NCBI GenBank assembly: GCA_028386065.3
Contig: JAKUCV010003602.1
Location: forward strand, 1 to 64,000
Length of the DNA stretch: 64,000 nucleotides
Direction: 5' to 3'
Origin: Turnera subulata
Taxonomy: Eukaryota; Streptophyta; Magnoliopsida; Malpighiales; Passifloraceae
In this document: positions 1 through 10,259 of the stretch, one piece after another
Position numbering within the stretch: position 1 is the first letter of the stretch
Layout: the number at the start of each line of letters is the position of its first letter
The notes under the pieces: model-generated
The model's database searches: none
What the model was told of the DNA's origin: nothing
Seen by the model: the letters and a program-made list of their open reading frames with translations, nothing else
Position numbers and translations under genes: made by a program

Positions 1-1040
1 AGTCTTATTTTATTATTACAACCCAACCATAATAATAAACGACTAGGGACTTTTAAGAATATACATATCAAATACATATACACTAGGGTTATATATACGT
101 GCAAGAGATTATCTCATAATCATATATAGGCATAACCTCAAATATGTATACATGAATACAATCATCCATAGATTGGCTTTTGGGCATATTACTAACAGTC
201 GCGCCTCCCTGGGCCGGGTTGACGGGTTGGTTCGTTTTATTTTTCTTTTTTTTAAAATATATATATATATATATATATGTATATCCAATTTGCTGTTAAT
301 TATTTGGAAAAAAATATATATTTTTATATTTCGAAAAATATGGTAATCTGTGTTATGGTTTATGGTTTTGAAATATATATACTTTGAAAAATAATTAAGA
401 TGTGTTTTGGAAAAACTAGTATTACTTGGAAAGTATATATGTAACTTGAAATTAATTTCTGTAAATTTAATATGCATATTATTTCGTCTGGAAAATTATT
501 ATTTTGGTATATGTATATAAAAATGTATTTTGTAAATTAAAAGTAATTATGTTTTGTGTTGGAAAATTAAATTGTATATGTATTTAGAAAAGATAAATAC
601 TATTTATATTTTCTGAAAATTATAAATAGGTTATTATTTTTCTGGAAAAATTATAATGATTATTATTTTGGGGAATTATAGTTATTTTATGAAAATATAT
701 TTTGAAAAAGAGTTTTAATTAAAGTATGGTACCGAAATTATATTCGGATATACGTATGGTTAAATATTTTCGATAAAAGATAATAATATCAGATAAGAAT
801 CGGGATGGGTATATTTCGCAGTAGAGGCATCATAGTATACCGAATATGTGCATTTATGTGAGTGTATATTGATTTGTTGTATAGGTTGGATATCGGGCAG
901 TTTCCCGAGGAGCCGGCGTCGGACCGGTCATAGTTTTCGGAGTTGAGTAATCGGCCAAGGTGAGGATGGATTTCCTTCAATATGTGCCTATATTACTCGG
1001 TTATTGTATTTTGTTGCTTATTGCATTGTTGGTATGTTTC

Positions 1041-1372
1041 GGGATGTTTATCCCATTGCCTTGATTGTGGTCGGGATGTCTATCCCGGTGTCCTGGTGAT
1101 TTTTGGTTGTCTATTGTTGTGTTTTGTTTGGACTAAGAAAATGGAATAAATAATGAATGGTGACGAGGATGTTGATCCTCGGTATTTTGGCTAGGGATGT
1201 CGATCCCTAAGTTTGATTTTTGACGATGGTAATATAATTGTCACGTGGTAAGTAGAGGTACGACCGGATGGTTAGAGACTGTTTTGTGGTGGCCATGATC
1301 TGGGTTCGTGTGATAAGCATGTCTATGCTTGGGATGTCTATCCCGGTTTGTTATATTTGGGATGTCTATCCC
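1041..1372 (+). repeat. cluster of seven short hairpins in LTR
   Basis: Seven perfect hairpins share a loop region reading AT-GTYN-AT but differ in the outer stem: GGGAT (1041-1054), CGGGAT (1072-1087), CGAGGAT (1164-1181), TAGGGAT (1192-1209), AAGCAT (1315-1330), GGGAT (1331-1344) and GGGAT (1359-1372). Stem changes are matched on the opposite arm. Similar hairpins sit at the same place in the other LTRs. Function unknown. Confidence 0.7.
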
Positions 1373-1592
1373 TGGGTTCTTTTCGATTTGGCACCAGGAA
1401 CAGGTTGATAACCTGGTACGACCCTAGCTTATCCGTGACGGGGCCCGGAAAAGATAAAATTGGATAATTGGATTTTGTTTTAGTCTTTTGGTCTTGGACC
1501 GATTTTGGGTCGAGTCTTTCGGTTGGGCTATTTAGCTTGTGTTTTTGACTTGAGTAATTTTTAGTGTCCATATTGATCGTCTTTCCATTGTT

Positions 1593-1642
1593 GTGAGCAC
1601 TTCGGACTCACCCCACACCTGCGGGCTTTCATCCCGTAGGAT
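1593..1642 (+). other. conserved LTR double stem-loop
   Basis: Two adjacent inverted repeats: GTGAG..CTCAC, then CCTGCGGG..CCCGTAGG in the best copies. The block is the best conserved part of all complete LTR copies in the window: 5174-5229 and 28167-28216 forward, and 12475-12522, 15811-15859 and 21912-21960 on the reverse strand. It may act in the RNA (packaging, 3' end formation), but no role can be read from sequence. Confidence 0.55.
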
Positions 1643-3351
1643 GAGTTGTTTGTTGTACAGGCTTGGTGCATTCCAGACAGGCTGCAGCGTTATCCCTTGG
1701 ACGGGCTTGGATCCATAGGTTGCATCTATTACGCATACAGTGTTAGTGAGTCTTTAAGTCTTCCGCTGTGTAACAGCCCGGGTAAAATTTTTGATTTTTA
1801 CCGGAACTGTAGAAGTCTTTCTACAGTGATTTACTGTTGAATTAATCTTGGGTAATTAATTCAAGGTAAATCGGGAGTCGTTTTTTGAAACCGAGAGTTT
1901 TCCCGCGCTTGGGAGTATCTTCCTAACTAACCGAGCCTCGGGTTCCAGTTCTGAGACTTGGACGACGTTCAGGAGGATTAATCGGATTTTTCGAGCTCAA
2001 GTTGTATTTTTGGACTCGGGACAGAATTTGTCGGAAAGACGGGAGTATCCCTGTGTTTACAAGATTCCGACGCGAGAATCCGGACCGGCCGAATGAGGCT
2101 GGCCCCGAGGCCACTCTTCCTTCTCTTTCCTTCCTCTTCCTCTCTCTCGGTTTTTTCCCCGGCCACGCGGGCCCCACTTTCTTCTCTCTTTTCTTTCTTT
2201 CCTTCCTTTCTCCTCTCCTTTTTCTTTCTCTTTCTCTTTCTTCTCAGCCGCCTCCACCCGTGAATCGCCGGCCCCTCCCATCTTTTCTTCTTTTCTCACC
2301 TTGTCTCTTTCTCTTCTTCTTTCCCTCTAATTTCTTCTCCTTACTCTCTTCCTCTCTCTCACCACCAAGCCACCACCGGTTCCTCTCCCTTGTCCCTGCC
2401 ACCGAGCCACCCTTGAGACCACATCTCCACCTCCATCTCCCTTCTCTTCCTCCTCTCTTTTCTTTTTCTTTTCTTTCCTTCACCTTGCCTCCTTCCTCCC
2501 TGCTACTGCCGGCCGCCACCATGCAACACCACCGTTGCCTTCTCGCTCACCTTCACCTCGACCACAGTCACCACCGGCGACCCCACGCGCGCGCTGCCAC
2601 CGAGTCGTCACCACCACGCACTGCCACCCACCTCCTCTCCTCTGCTTCCTCTTCTTCTCCTCCCTTCCGTGCCGCTGCCGCCGCCTGTAGCCATGCCGCC
2701 CGTTGCCTTCCTTCCTTCTCTGCTGGGAACCGCCGCCGTCAAGCCCGACCAAGCAAGCTGGCGACGCTGTCCTCCTCGCCGCAGCCTTTCCCCAATGCCA
2801 TCACCCCCAGCCGCCACGTTCCTCCTCACGCGACGCCGCCACGCTCCGTTCGCCGCGCCACCTTCGGCAGGACCAAGGTGAGGAAGCGGGTTGTGAGCAC
2901 GACCCGGATGTGGTCGCGAGTCGTGGGTTGACCCGGCTTGATTGATTGGGTTGGGTAGGGTTTAGTTGATGGGTTAGAGCTTGTGGGCTGGTTTGTGGTT
3001 TGGGCTCGATTTTGGGCTTGAGTGGATAAGGGCTTGGGTTTAGGATTTGGGCGCTGGGCTGTGTTGACCTGGGTTGGTTCTCTGGGCTGACTCTTGGGCA
3101 ATTATGGGCTGGCCCAGTCCAGTTAAAAAAAATAATAATAATAATAAAAACTATAGATATATAACTATAATTCTGGTAAATAAATATATACATAAGGTTT
3201 TGAAAATTATATAATTTCTGGAAAATGCATATACCTAGTATATGGTTATGTTTTAGGAAATAATTACTTAAATATATTATCTTGGAAAATTAAAGTAACT
3301 ATGTATGGTCAATTCAATAATAAAATGGTAAATATGAGTTATAGTATTTTG

Positions 3352-3352
<1 letters not shown>

Positions 3353-3394
<42 letters not shown>
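3353..3394. repeat. (AT)n microsatellite
   Basis: About 20 uninterrupted AT units inside the solo LTR; likely length-variable. Confidence 0.95.
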
Positions 3395-3397
<3 letters not shown>

Positions 3398-4633
3398 GTA
3401 TATGAATATATATTACTGGGAAAAAAGACGTAACTAACATTATTTCGAGAAAATGTAATTATAAAATGAATTCCCTTTGAAAAATTATTATAGGGGTATA
3501 CATATTATGAAAAGTTTTGGTAATAAATATGACATCGTATATTCTGAGAAATATTTCACTAAGTATATATGATAATATCTTTTTGGGAAAAAAATAAAAT
3601 AATAATATTTGGTAATTATGATTCGACAAGTAAAATAATCTTATGGAGATGATAACGTATAACCGAGGGGAGTTTAATTTACAATTTATGGCATCATAGC
3701 ATACCAATTATGTGTATTTATGTGAGCATGTTGTCTTGTTGTATAGGCTTGATATCGGGTAGTCTTCCGAGGAGCCGGCTTGGGACCGGTCATTGTCTAC
3801 AGAGTTGAGTAATCGGCCAAGGTGAGGATGGATAACCCTTGATATGTGCCCGTAACACTGTGTTTGCCTTGTTGCTTGATTGAACTGCTGAAATGATTAC
3901 TGTTGGTGGATTGACTGCTATGATGTTGTCGTTGTTGTTGATGTTAGACTGTGATATTGGATTTGTAATATTGTGTTGAGAATAATGATGAACTGGTCAA
4001 TGTGGATAATTGTGTGTTTTGTTGTTTGAATGAACTACTGAGAGGGACATTTTTGGATATTTGACTGTAATGGTTATTGATGTTGTTGTTGTTGGACTGT
4101 GCTATTGGTCGTGTGGATATTGTGATGAACTGTTAATTGTGAATAATTGGTGTTACATGTATTGTTGACGGATATTTGGTAATATGAAATTGTGTTGGTT
4201 ACTTGGCTGCTACGGTTATTGTTGTTGTTGTTGCTATGATGTTGATTTGCTTGATTAAACCGCTGTATGACTGTTATTGGTTTATTGGATACTGTGTTGT
4301 GATTGATGTTGGACTGTGAGTAATTGATGTTATGAAACTGTTGATGGAATGGTCTGTTGTATAACTTGAGCTAGTAGGAAGTTGGATAATTGTTTGACTG
4401 TAATGGATATTGTGATTGCTGTCGGTAGACAGTGTTGTGATTGGATAATTGGAATAAACTATTGACTGTGGATAATTGAGAAATGGAAAACTGGAAATTG
4501 GAATTGATATGATATGATGATATATGTGGGAAGTAGTGGTACGACCCGATGGTTTGAAGATTAATTCTGGGATGCTATGGTCGGTTACTTGGTTTGGTTA
4601 CTTGATTTGGTTGGCATATTGATGCCTGTGGTT

Positions 4634-4816
4634 ACCCATATGGCTTATGGGTCACCAAGCCTATATGGCTTATAGGCCAACCGTACAACAACGGACACCA
4701 ATCCCATATGGTTTATGGGTCACCAAGCCTATATGGCTTATAGGCCAACCGTACAACTACGGACACCAACCCCATATGGCTTATGGGTCACCAAGCCTAT
4801 ATGGCTTATAGGCCAA
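4634..4816 (+). repeat. 68-bp tandem repeat of paired hairpins
   Basis: Nearly three units, starting at 4635, 4703 and 4771 (period 68). Each unit contains two hairpins with the same loop: ACCCATA-TGGCT-TATGGGT (4634-4652) and GCCTATA-TGGCT-TATAGGC (4659-4677), followed by CCGTACAACAACGG. It corresponds in position to the repeats at 12741-13070, 16259-16460 and 22359-22560, where stem sequences differ. Confidence 0.85.
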
Positions 4817-5562
4817 AACCCATGTTGATCCCGATATGGTATTTGGGTTGTTGAACCCGGTGTGATTTGGTAATTTGGGACGTGGTCCCGGTATGGTAAG
4901 ATTTGGTATGGTTGTTTGACCTGGCATCAGGAATTAATTGATAACCTGGTACGACCCTAGCTTGTCCAGTGACAGGGACCCGAAAGATAAAATTGGAATT
5001 GATAGCAATTATTCTTTTGGTCTTGGCTTTGATATAACTTAGTTGGATTCCTCTGTTGTGTTGTTTGAGTTGTATTCCACTGTTGTGTTGGTTGTGATAG
5101 ATTCTTCTGATTTGATGGTTGCATTACTTCAAAAGTATTACGGTTGATTATATATCTCTATTTATCTTTCGTCGGTGAGCGCTTCGGACTCACCCCTCGC
5201 CTGCGGGGTTTCATCCCGTAGGATGAGTTGTTTGTAGTGCAGGAACGTACGGGGCAAGCTGAAGCGTACCCTCGGACAGGACTCGGATCCATTAGTTGTA
5301 TTGGGCTTTGCATGTGTTGTCATGTGAGTTATAAGTCTTCCGCTGTGCATACTTTTATTATTGTTGGGCCACTGGGCCAGTTGAGTTATTACTGCTGTTA
5401 TCGATGATGGGTCGTGGGGCCATATTGCTGTTTATATTTTTGGGGCTGTCGAGCCAGGGGTTATGTTTTATACACTGTATGCTGGGTTGATTGGTCGGGT
5501 TGTCACAGTTCCGGCACGTGTTTACTGTGTACGGTAAATACGGGTCGGGGCGCTTCACGCTG

Positions 5563-5742
5563 TGCATACTTTTGTTATTATTGGGCCATTGGGCCGGATG
5601 AGTTTCTATTGTTGATTTTACTTTGGGCTGTTGAGCCCGTATTCTTGTTGTATACACTGTATGCTGGTTTCATTTTGGGTTGGGTTGTCACAGTTCCGGC
5701 ACGTGTTTACTGTGTACGGTAAATACGGGTCGGGGCGCTTCA
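5563..5742 (+). mobile_element. Tekay-like LTR, 3' end of interrupted copy
   Basis: Continuation of the LTR at 1-1768 after the solo LTR and its CGCTG duplication. It ends GGGTCGGGGCGCTTCA at 5742, the same terminus as the inner copy, and about 100 bases are nearly identical to the last part of the inner LTR. Confidence 0.85.
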
Positions 5743-6015
5743 TTATTACTAACTATTAATTTTGTTTTTTAACTTCTCTTCATTCTTTAAGTAAAAAGAA
5801 AAAAGATTAACAGTCAAATGTTTAATTGATTAGCTTTTGAAGTTTGGCATTTTGTGTTTTGTTCATATTTTCTCGGCATCACAATTGATTTAAATTATAT
5901 GATTTTTTTATTTGTTTATTTCTCTTTTCTTACTTTCTTTTTTTAATTATAAACAAAATCAATTCATTTGCATGTTACCATCCAAATCCGTGTGTACCAT
6001 GGAGAGGTGACTAGT
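5743..6015 (+). mobile_element. Helitron 3' end fragment
   Basis: AT-rich sequence ends with a small hairpin (CCGTG-TGTAC-CATGG, about 5988-6002) followed 8 bases later by CTAGT at 6011-6015 and then a T. A GC hairpin about 10 bases before a CTRRT terminus is the Helitron 3' signature. No matching 5' end is seen; the LTR to the left probably landed inside it. Non-coding. Confidence 0.45.
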
Positions 6016-6740
6016 TATAAATGTTTTCCACTTTTCACTTTTTATTGAGAACTAGGTGATGTCTCGCAGCAAGAAAATATTTTTTTTGTCATTTTCCATA
6101 TTTTATAGGATCCCTACCATTTATTTTCAAACCAATTTAACTAGGTGTTCCTTCTGGTTGGCACTAAAAATTTTAGTAAAATAAAGTTTCCTACTTTGTT
6201 AATAAATAATAAAATTTTGTTGCATTGAAATTACATAAACTATCCACAACCCCAACCCTCTAAACCATCCTCAACCCCACCAATTAGGATCCATCCCATG
6301 TAAAGCACACAAAAAACACATTATTTTTTTAAAATGAAGAACAGTGAATATGTAGAAGATATTATTTAATCACCAAATTTATATTTTTTAACCTATATAT
6401 TCATATTTTAACCAATATTTCCGTTTAAAAAATTAATTCACAAATTTTAAATATGTTTTTTTCACAAATCTCAACAAAACCTCCAAAATTCTATCATGGA
6501 ACTTGATATAGATGAAAAAAAGGTCCTTTCTCTCCAGAAAACAAAACTACGTATTTATCTCAGGAAAAAAAACTTATCCTTTTAAGTATACTAAAAATAC
6601 CATGTTTTCCTAATTAATCCAAATTCTCTATATGTTGTTTTAAATTTCAAATTCTTAGTGACATTGATAACATTGGTGGAATCGGGGAAGATAGAGATGT
6701 TAGTTCTGAAGTTTAATTAGGGTTGAGGAGAAAGTATTAA
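6016..6740. other. AT-rich intergenic stretch
   Basis: No gene, RNA gene or repeat boundary recognised. Contains oligo-A and oligo-T runs only. Confidence 0.6.
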
Positions 6741-7257
6741 TCTATATAAATATATTAAATTAGAGACCTAGATCTCTGGTGTTGACACGTGGCACCTTGG
6801 TTGTGGCACTTAAATATAATTTAATTTAAAAAATAATTAATATATTATTTAATTAATTTAATAACAAAATTAATAACATGTTAAATTCAATCTTACTTAA
6901 ATAGTTTGTGAATGGTAAAAGGTGTCTCTTCATATCCTATATGTAATGAGTTTAAAGGATTAAGATAAATAAAAAAATTATAGATGACAAAGAGACAGGT
7001 TCATTATTTGTTGAGACGACACAAAAGAAAAGAAAACTAGGAGAAAACACATTATTAAGGTTTCATGAACCGTCTCAATTCACAATCAATTCTCTCCCAC
7101 CCGAAACACTTATTTTTAAAATGAGAAGGGGGAGTTGAAAAAACCATAACAAATTTCACCATTGTATTTCGACAAAAAAGTTTCGCCATTCTATAGGTTC
7201 GCAAGAACAGCTTTCTCATTGCAACACACACTAACTTCACAAACAAGTTTTTGTGAT

Positions 7258-7460
7258 TAATCGGGGCGAGGAGTCTGCAACGAATCTGGAATCATACTCG
7301 CCCCTCCCCTCCCCTCTCTCTCACCCGACCATTCTCTGCTTCCGCCGATGCCTTGGTCGAGATCAAGCCCGGTGAGATCGGAATGGTCTCCGGCATCCCC
7401 CAAGAACACCTCCGCCGGCGAGTCTGTTCCCCTATCCCTTCCCTTCCCCTCTCTAATTTT
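7258..7460 (+). pseudogene. GC-rich first-exon-like fragment, unidentified
   Basis: A GC-rich segment in AT-rich surroundings. One frame over about 7350-7430 reads LVEIKPGEIGMVSGIPQEH, which looks like real protein, but I do not recognise the family. It is followed by intron-like T-rich DNA. Likely the first captured fragment of the Helitron. Confidence 0.3.
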
Positions 7461-7734
7461 TATCGCTTTCATTTTTTCATGAATAGTATTTGCCGATTGT
7501 GTACTTCAGTTTACATGGGGAAGCTCATTAATTAGGGTTTTATTATTGTTTAGTTTGTGGATCAGGGCTTTTCCAAAATTTATGAAATTGACAATTGTGT
7601 GGATAGTTTATGTTATTTTGCGCTTCTGCTCTCTTTGGTGATTTTTGTTTTTGCTTGCTGTATTGTATGTTTTCTTCATATAATTATTTTATTTGTTATT
7701 AGTGTTTGATGTTTGTATTGGATATGCTTTGTAG

Positions 7735-7829
7735 GTTGTAATTCCGTCACCTGCAAGAACTGCAACTCAGCAAGGATCTGGAAAAGTTGGAAGATGGAAA
7801 AATAACCCAGGAATATGTCCGTCGTCAAG
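7735..7829 (+). pseudogene. exon-like fragment, unidentified
   Basis: A 95-base exon-like segment lies between an acceptor (TTTGTAG) and a possible donor (AAG|GTTGGG). Two frames are open; one reads LQELQLSKDLEKLEDGKITQ. Family not recognised. Same strand as the other captured exons. Confidence 0.3.
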
Positions 7830-8250
7830 GTTGGGTGAGATACCCGTAAAGGTTCTCTCTTCACCCCACTCCTTCCAATTCCTCCGCCTCAACACCCACT
7901 CACACTCTCTTTCCCTCTCCTCCCGATTTAAGGCCAGTTCACTTTTGCCTCTCTTTTCTTTTAGATCACCACCGATTTCAAGCGGCGAACTATGGCTAGA
8001 CCACGACCTTGGAGCTCCGGTGAGGTGTTGTTGGAACTGGGTCTGCCCGGCGACGAAGATGATTGAGTTCGTCGTGGAGGGAGAAAATCTCAGGGAAATC
8101 AAATCTTGAAAACAAGGTAAAAATCTTAGAGTTGTTTCAAAATTTCTATTTCCTAAACCAGATATGAGAAAATTATTCTCAAAAAAAATTCTTAAAAACA
8201 ACAGTCTTCCGAACGGAAAAAAATGGTAACAGACTGTCTAAATTTCTCAG

Positions 8251-8363
8251 GAGGGAGAAGAAACAAAACTTCAGCTTGCAAGGCGTGGTCCAAGAGAAAT
8301 CCAGTTATACTACCAGAAGTTCTATAAGGAGAACATCAAAGAAGCGCAATATACAAAAAAAAC
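8251..8363 (+). pseudogene. callose synthase 7-like exon fragment
   Basis: A single exon between acceptor TTTCTCAG and donor GTAAGT. It reads ..LQLARRGPREIQLYYQKFY.. then KENIKEAQYTKKT, which matches the N-terminal cytosolic part of plant callose synthases of the CalS7/GSL7 type (family pattern DPREIQLYYQTFYENNIQ). The family makes 1,3-beta-glucan at the plasma membrane and is about 1,900 residues long; only 37 codons are here. No neighbouring callose synthase exon follows; the next recognisable exon belongs to a phosphatase subunit. Captured fragment, not a gene. Confidence 0.7.
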
Positions 8364-8960
8364 GTAAGTTTCTGATTAGTGACTTGGCTTATTTCCAATG
8401 CTTTATTGTCAGTGTAGTGTCTATTGCTGACGAAGTTTGTGATCATTTGTTTTAATATTTGCATACCGTCTCTGATCCTGGGAAATGCAATAACTTTTAG
8501 TAATTCTGTATTTCCTATTGGCTTTGATGCCTAAGAGAAAACTTATGATTATGTATTTTAAAGAAAGGTAGAGAAAGACTGGTAGGATAAGACATGCAAA
8601 AGGCAAAGGGGAATTGTGGTTTTCTGAGTAGACAACATCATCTCCATATAGTCATTTCTATCTCATCAAGATGCAGAACCTTTATTAAATTTAAAAGAAT
8701 GCAGGAGCTCATGGCTCAACGCGGCGGGGTAATCACTCTTCTTTTCTCTGCGATCAAAATTGTTAGGGTTTGTAGTTTTTGATTTTAACTGAACAGATTT
8801 TCTGGTGGAAAACAGGGGAATCAGTCCTTTCCAGAATCAAGTAGAGATGTTTCAAAATGAAAGTTGACTTTTGAAACATATTTTGATCGATAAGATTCTT
8901 TTAGTAGAAAGCTTTGCTTAAAAATGTTCTTACTTTGTCTACTTGGACCTGTATTTGCAG

Positions 8961-9064
8961 TTGATATTATATCAGTCATTGAATTCGATAATAGTGGTGG
9001 CCATCTTGCCACTGGAGATCGTGGAGGTCGAGTGGTTTTGTTTGAAAGAACTGATTTAAAAGAT
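8961..9064 (+). pseudogene. PP2A regulatory B (B55) subunit exon fragment
   Basis: An exon between acceptor TATTTGCAG and a possible donor GTATGC. It reads [20 protein letters not shown] then [12 protein letters not shown], the first WD40 blade of plant PP2A B55 subunits. In the full protein this subunit directs the phosphatase to substrates. Here only 35 codons remain, without the other propeller blades, and exons of other genes lie on both sides. The reading frame is intact and both splice borders are kept, showing that genomic DNA, not a cDNA, was copied. Confidence 0.85.
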
Positions 9065-9160
9065 GTATGCTAATTCTATGTATACTTGCATGTTCCGAAT
9101 GCAATTCGTTTTCAAATCTTTTTGGCCAACTGCAAATACAGGTATACTTTCTTATTCCAG

Positions 9161-9430
9161 GAATACTTGGAAGCAGTGGCGGCGCCCCAGGGGGGCCATG
9201 GCCACCCCTAGACACCATTTAAGTACTATTTTAGTAATAAAAATTACATGAAGTGTGACTTAGTGCAGTGGAAAAATGCTTGTTCTCCATCTGAACAACC
9301 AAGGTTCGAACCAAGCTCTCCCCTTTTTCTTTATTTTGGCCCCCCTTTCAAATCTAACCTAGCTTCGCCATTGCTTGGAAGGATGCATATTGAAGGTAGT
9401 TGAATCCGAAGATCAAAGCTTTGTGACCAG
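9161..9430 (+). pseudogene. exon-like fragment interrupted by a MITE
   Basis: After acceptor TTATTCCAG, 9161-9173 joined to 9382-9430 gives an open frame reading EYLEGCILKVVESEDQSFV.., ending at a weak donor. The hAT MITE at 9174-9373 splits it. Family not recognised. Confidence 0.3.
9174..9373. mobile_element. hAT-type MITE, 200 bp
   Basis: Flanked by a perfect 8-bp target duplication CTTGGAAG (9166-9173 and 9374-9381). The ends CAGTGGCGGCGCC and (reverse complement) CAATGGCGAAGCT are imperfect inverted repeats. Inside are a tRNA-like A box (TAGTGCAGTGG, 9261-9271) and B box (GGTTCGAACC, 9303-9312), about 30 bases apart. Confidence 0.85.
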
Positions 9431-9854
9431 GTTTTCCTTCCTTATGACCTTTGTGCCTCCCCTTCTCATAATTTAAATGTTGTGAACATGGTTGAAATGG
9501 GATACCTTTTCAAATCATCAGTATACAGCTTGCAGAGATTTTTATTCATGAATCCAGTCCTCTATTTCTTAGGCTCTGTTTTATTTCTGAACTAATGAAT
9601 CTGTCCATGAATATAATGTCCTCAATGGTTCAGATTTGAACCTATGAAGATTTTAATTGTCGCTTTGTCAAGTCAATATAGTAAGGAGACTGTAACTTGA
9701 CCCTTATAGGTTTATGGGTTAATTTTCTAAATTTTTTGTCAAGAAAACTGCAACAGTGGGTAAAAGAAATAGTTCAGTATTGAAACGTCTTTTATTGCAG
9801 TTTCACACTAAAACACATTTTAGTGTTTGTTGCTTATATCTTTAATCCTTTTAG

Positions 9855-10258
9855 GTCGGAGAGATGACTTATACTGATGTAGTTGCATCCCCACACGGTG
9901 CACAGCTGACGAACATGCTCTTCATGAACAAAGACAGTAACGTAATGGAATTCTTCCCAAAAGGATGGTTAGAACTTGCAGGCATAGGTTAGTATGCACA
10001 TCATTGGATGGCATACCAATCTGGAATACCCCTGACATAAAAGCTAGGGACAAATACGAATGCCCCTCTCTTGAAAACCAACTTCATTGCTTCAACTTCT
10101 ACAAGTCTGGTCTGGTTGGCCACAATGAAACCCATTTTGCAGATTGGGCAAGAACTGTACTCAACGAAGCAAGAACAAACAAGATGGAAAGTGAAACCCA
10201 TTTTGCAGATTGGGCAAGAACGGTACTCAGCAAAGCAAGAACAAACAAGTTGGAAAGT
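9855..10258 (+). pseudogene. GT61 (DUF563) glycosyltransferase last-exon fragment
   Basis: From acceptor CTTTTAG the frame reads VGEMTYTDVVASPHGAQLTN then MLFMNKDSNVMEFFPKGW, the C-terminal core of GT61 enzymes (Golgi glycosyltransferases acting on xylan or N-glycans). A TAG at 9990-9992 replaces what is normally Gln in GVGQY, and the frame shifts near 10035. The family's last part, FYKSGLVGHNETHFADWAR.., then continues in another frame. The end is duplicated (66 bp). The N-terminal catalytic part is absent. Same strand as the other captured exons. Confidence 0.85.
10127..10258 (+). repeat. 66-bp tandem duplication in GT61 fragment
   Basis: Two adjacent copies, 10127-10192 and 10193-10258, differ at a few bases. 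The duplication keeps frame (22 codons) and repeats ETHFADWARTVL. Confidence 0.95.
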
Positions 10259-10259
10259 G

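Larger units (their letters stand above)
1..1768 (+). mobile_element. Tekay-like LTR, 5' part of interrupted copy
   Basis: This is the larger piece of a long LTR in the forward direction. It shares with the other LTRs here the block with GTGAG...CTCAC and the CCTGCGGG...CCCGTAGG pairing (about 1593-1642), and the short block on both sides of 1400-1450 (CCTGGTACGACCCTAGCTT). It stops at 1768, where another LTR has inserted, and continues at 5563. The left end is not recognisable; the first 200 bases resemble nothing else here and may be flank or a different insertion. No coding sequence. Assignment to the Tekay/Del type rests on LTR length and terminal motifs, not on a coding domain. Confidence 0.7.
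1769..5557 (+). mobile_element. Tekay-like solo LTR
   Basis: It starts TGTAACAGCCCGGGTAAAAT and ends GGGTCGGGGCGCTTCA. A 5-bp target duplication CGCTG lies at 1764-1768 and 5558-5562, and the interrupted host LTR reads straight across it (..CTTCCGCTG then TGCATACT..). There is no internal domain, so it is a solo LTR left by LTR-LTR recombination, 3789 bp long. Order inside: pyrimidine-rich tract (2100-2700), GC-rich part (2500-3100), AT-rich part with a dinucleotide repeat, tandem repeat at 4634-4816, conserved stem-loop block at 5174-5229. Open frames over the pyrimidine-rich part are low-complexity and not genes. Confidence 0.9.

Noticed and set aside
2002..2931. Long forward ORF (309 codons)
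   Set aside because: Pyrimidine-rich low-complexity translation (Ser/Pro/Leu/Phe), inside a solo LTR; frames on both strands are open for composition reasons.
9261..9312. tRNA gene
   Set aside because: A and B boxes are present but the sequence does not fold into a cloverleaf with an acceptor stem, and it lies inside a MITE.
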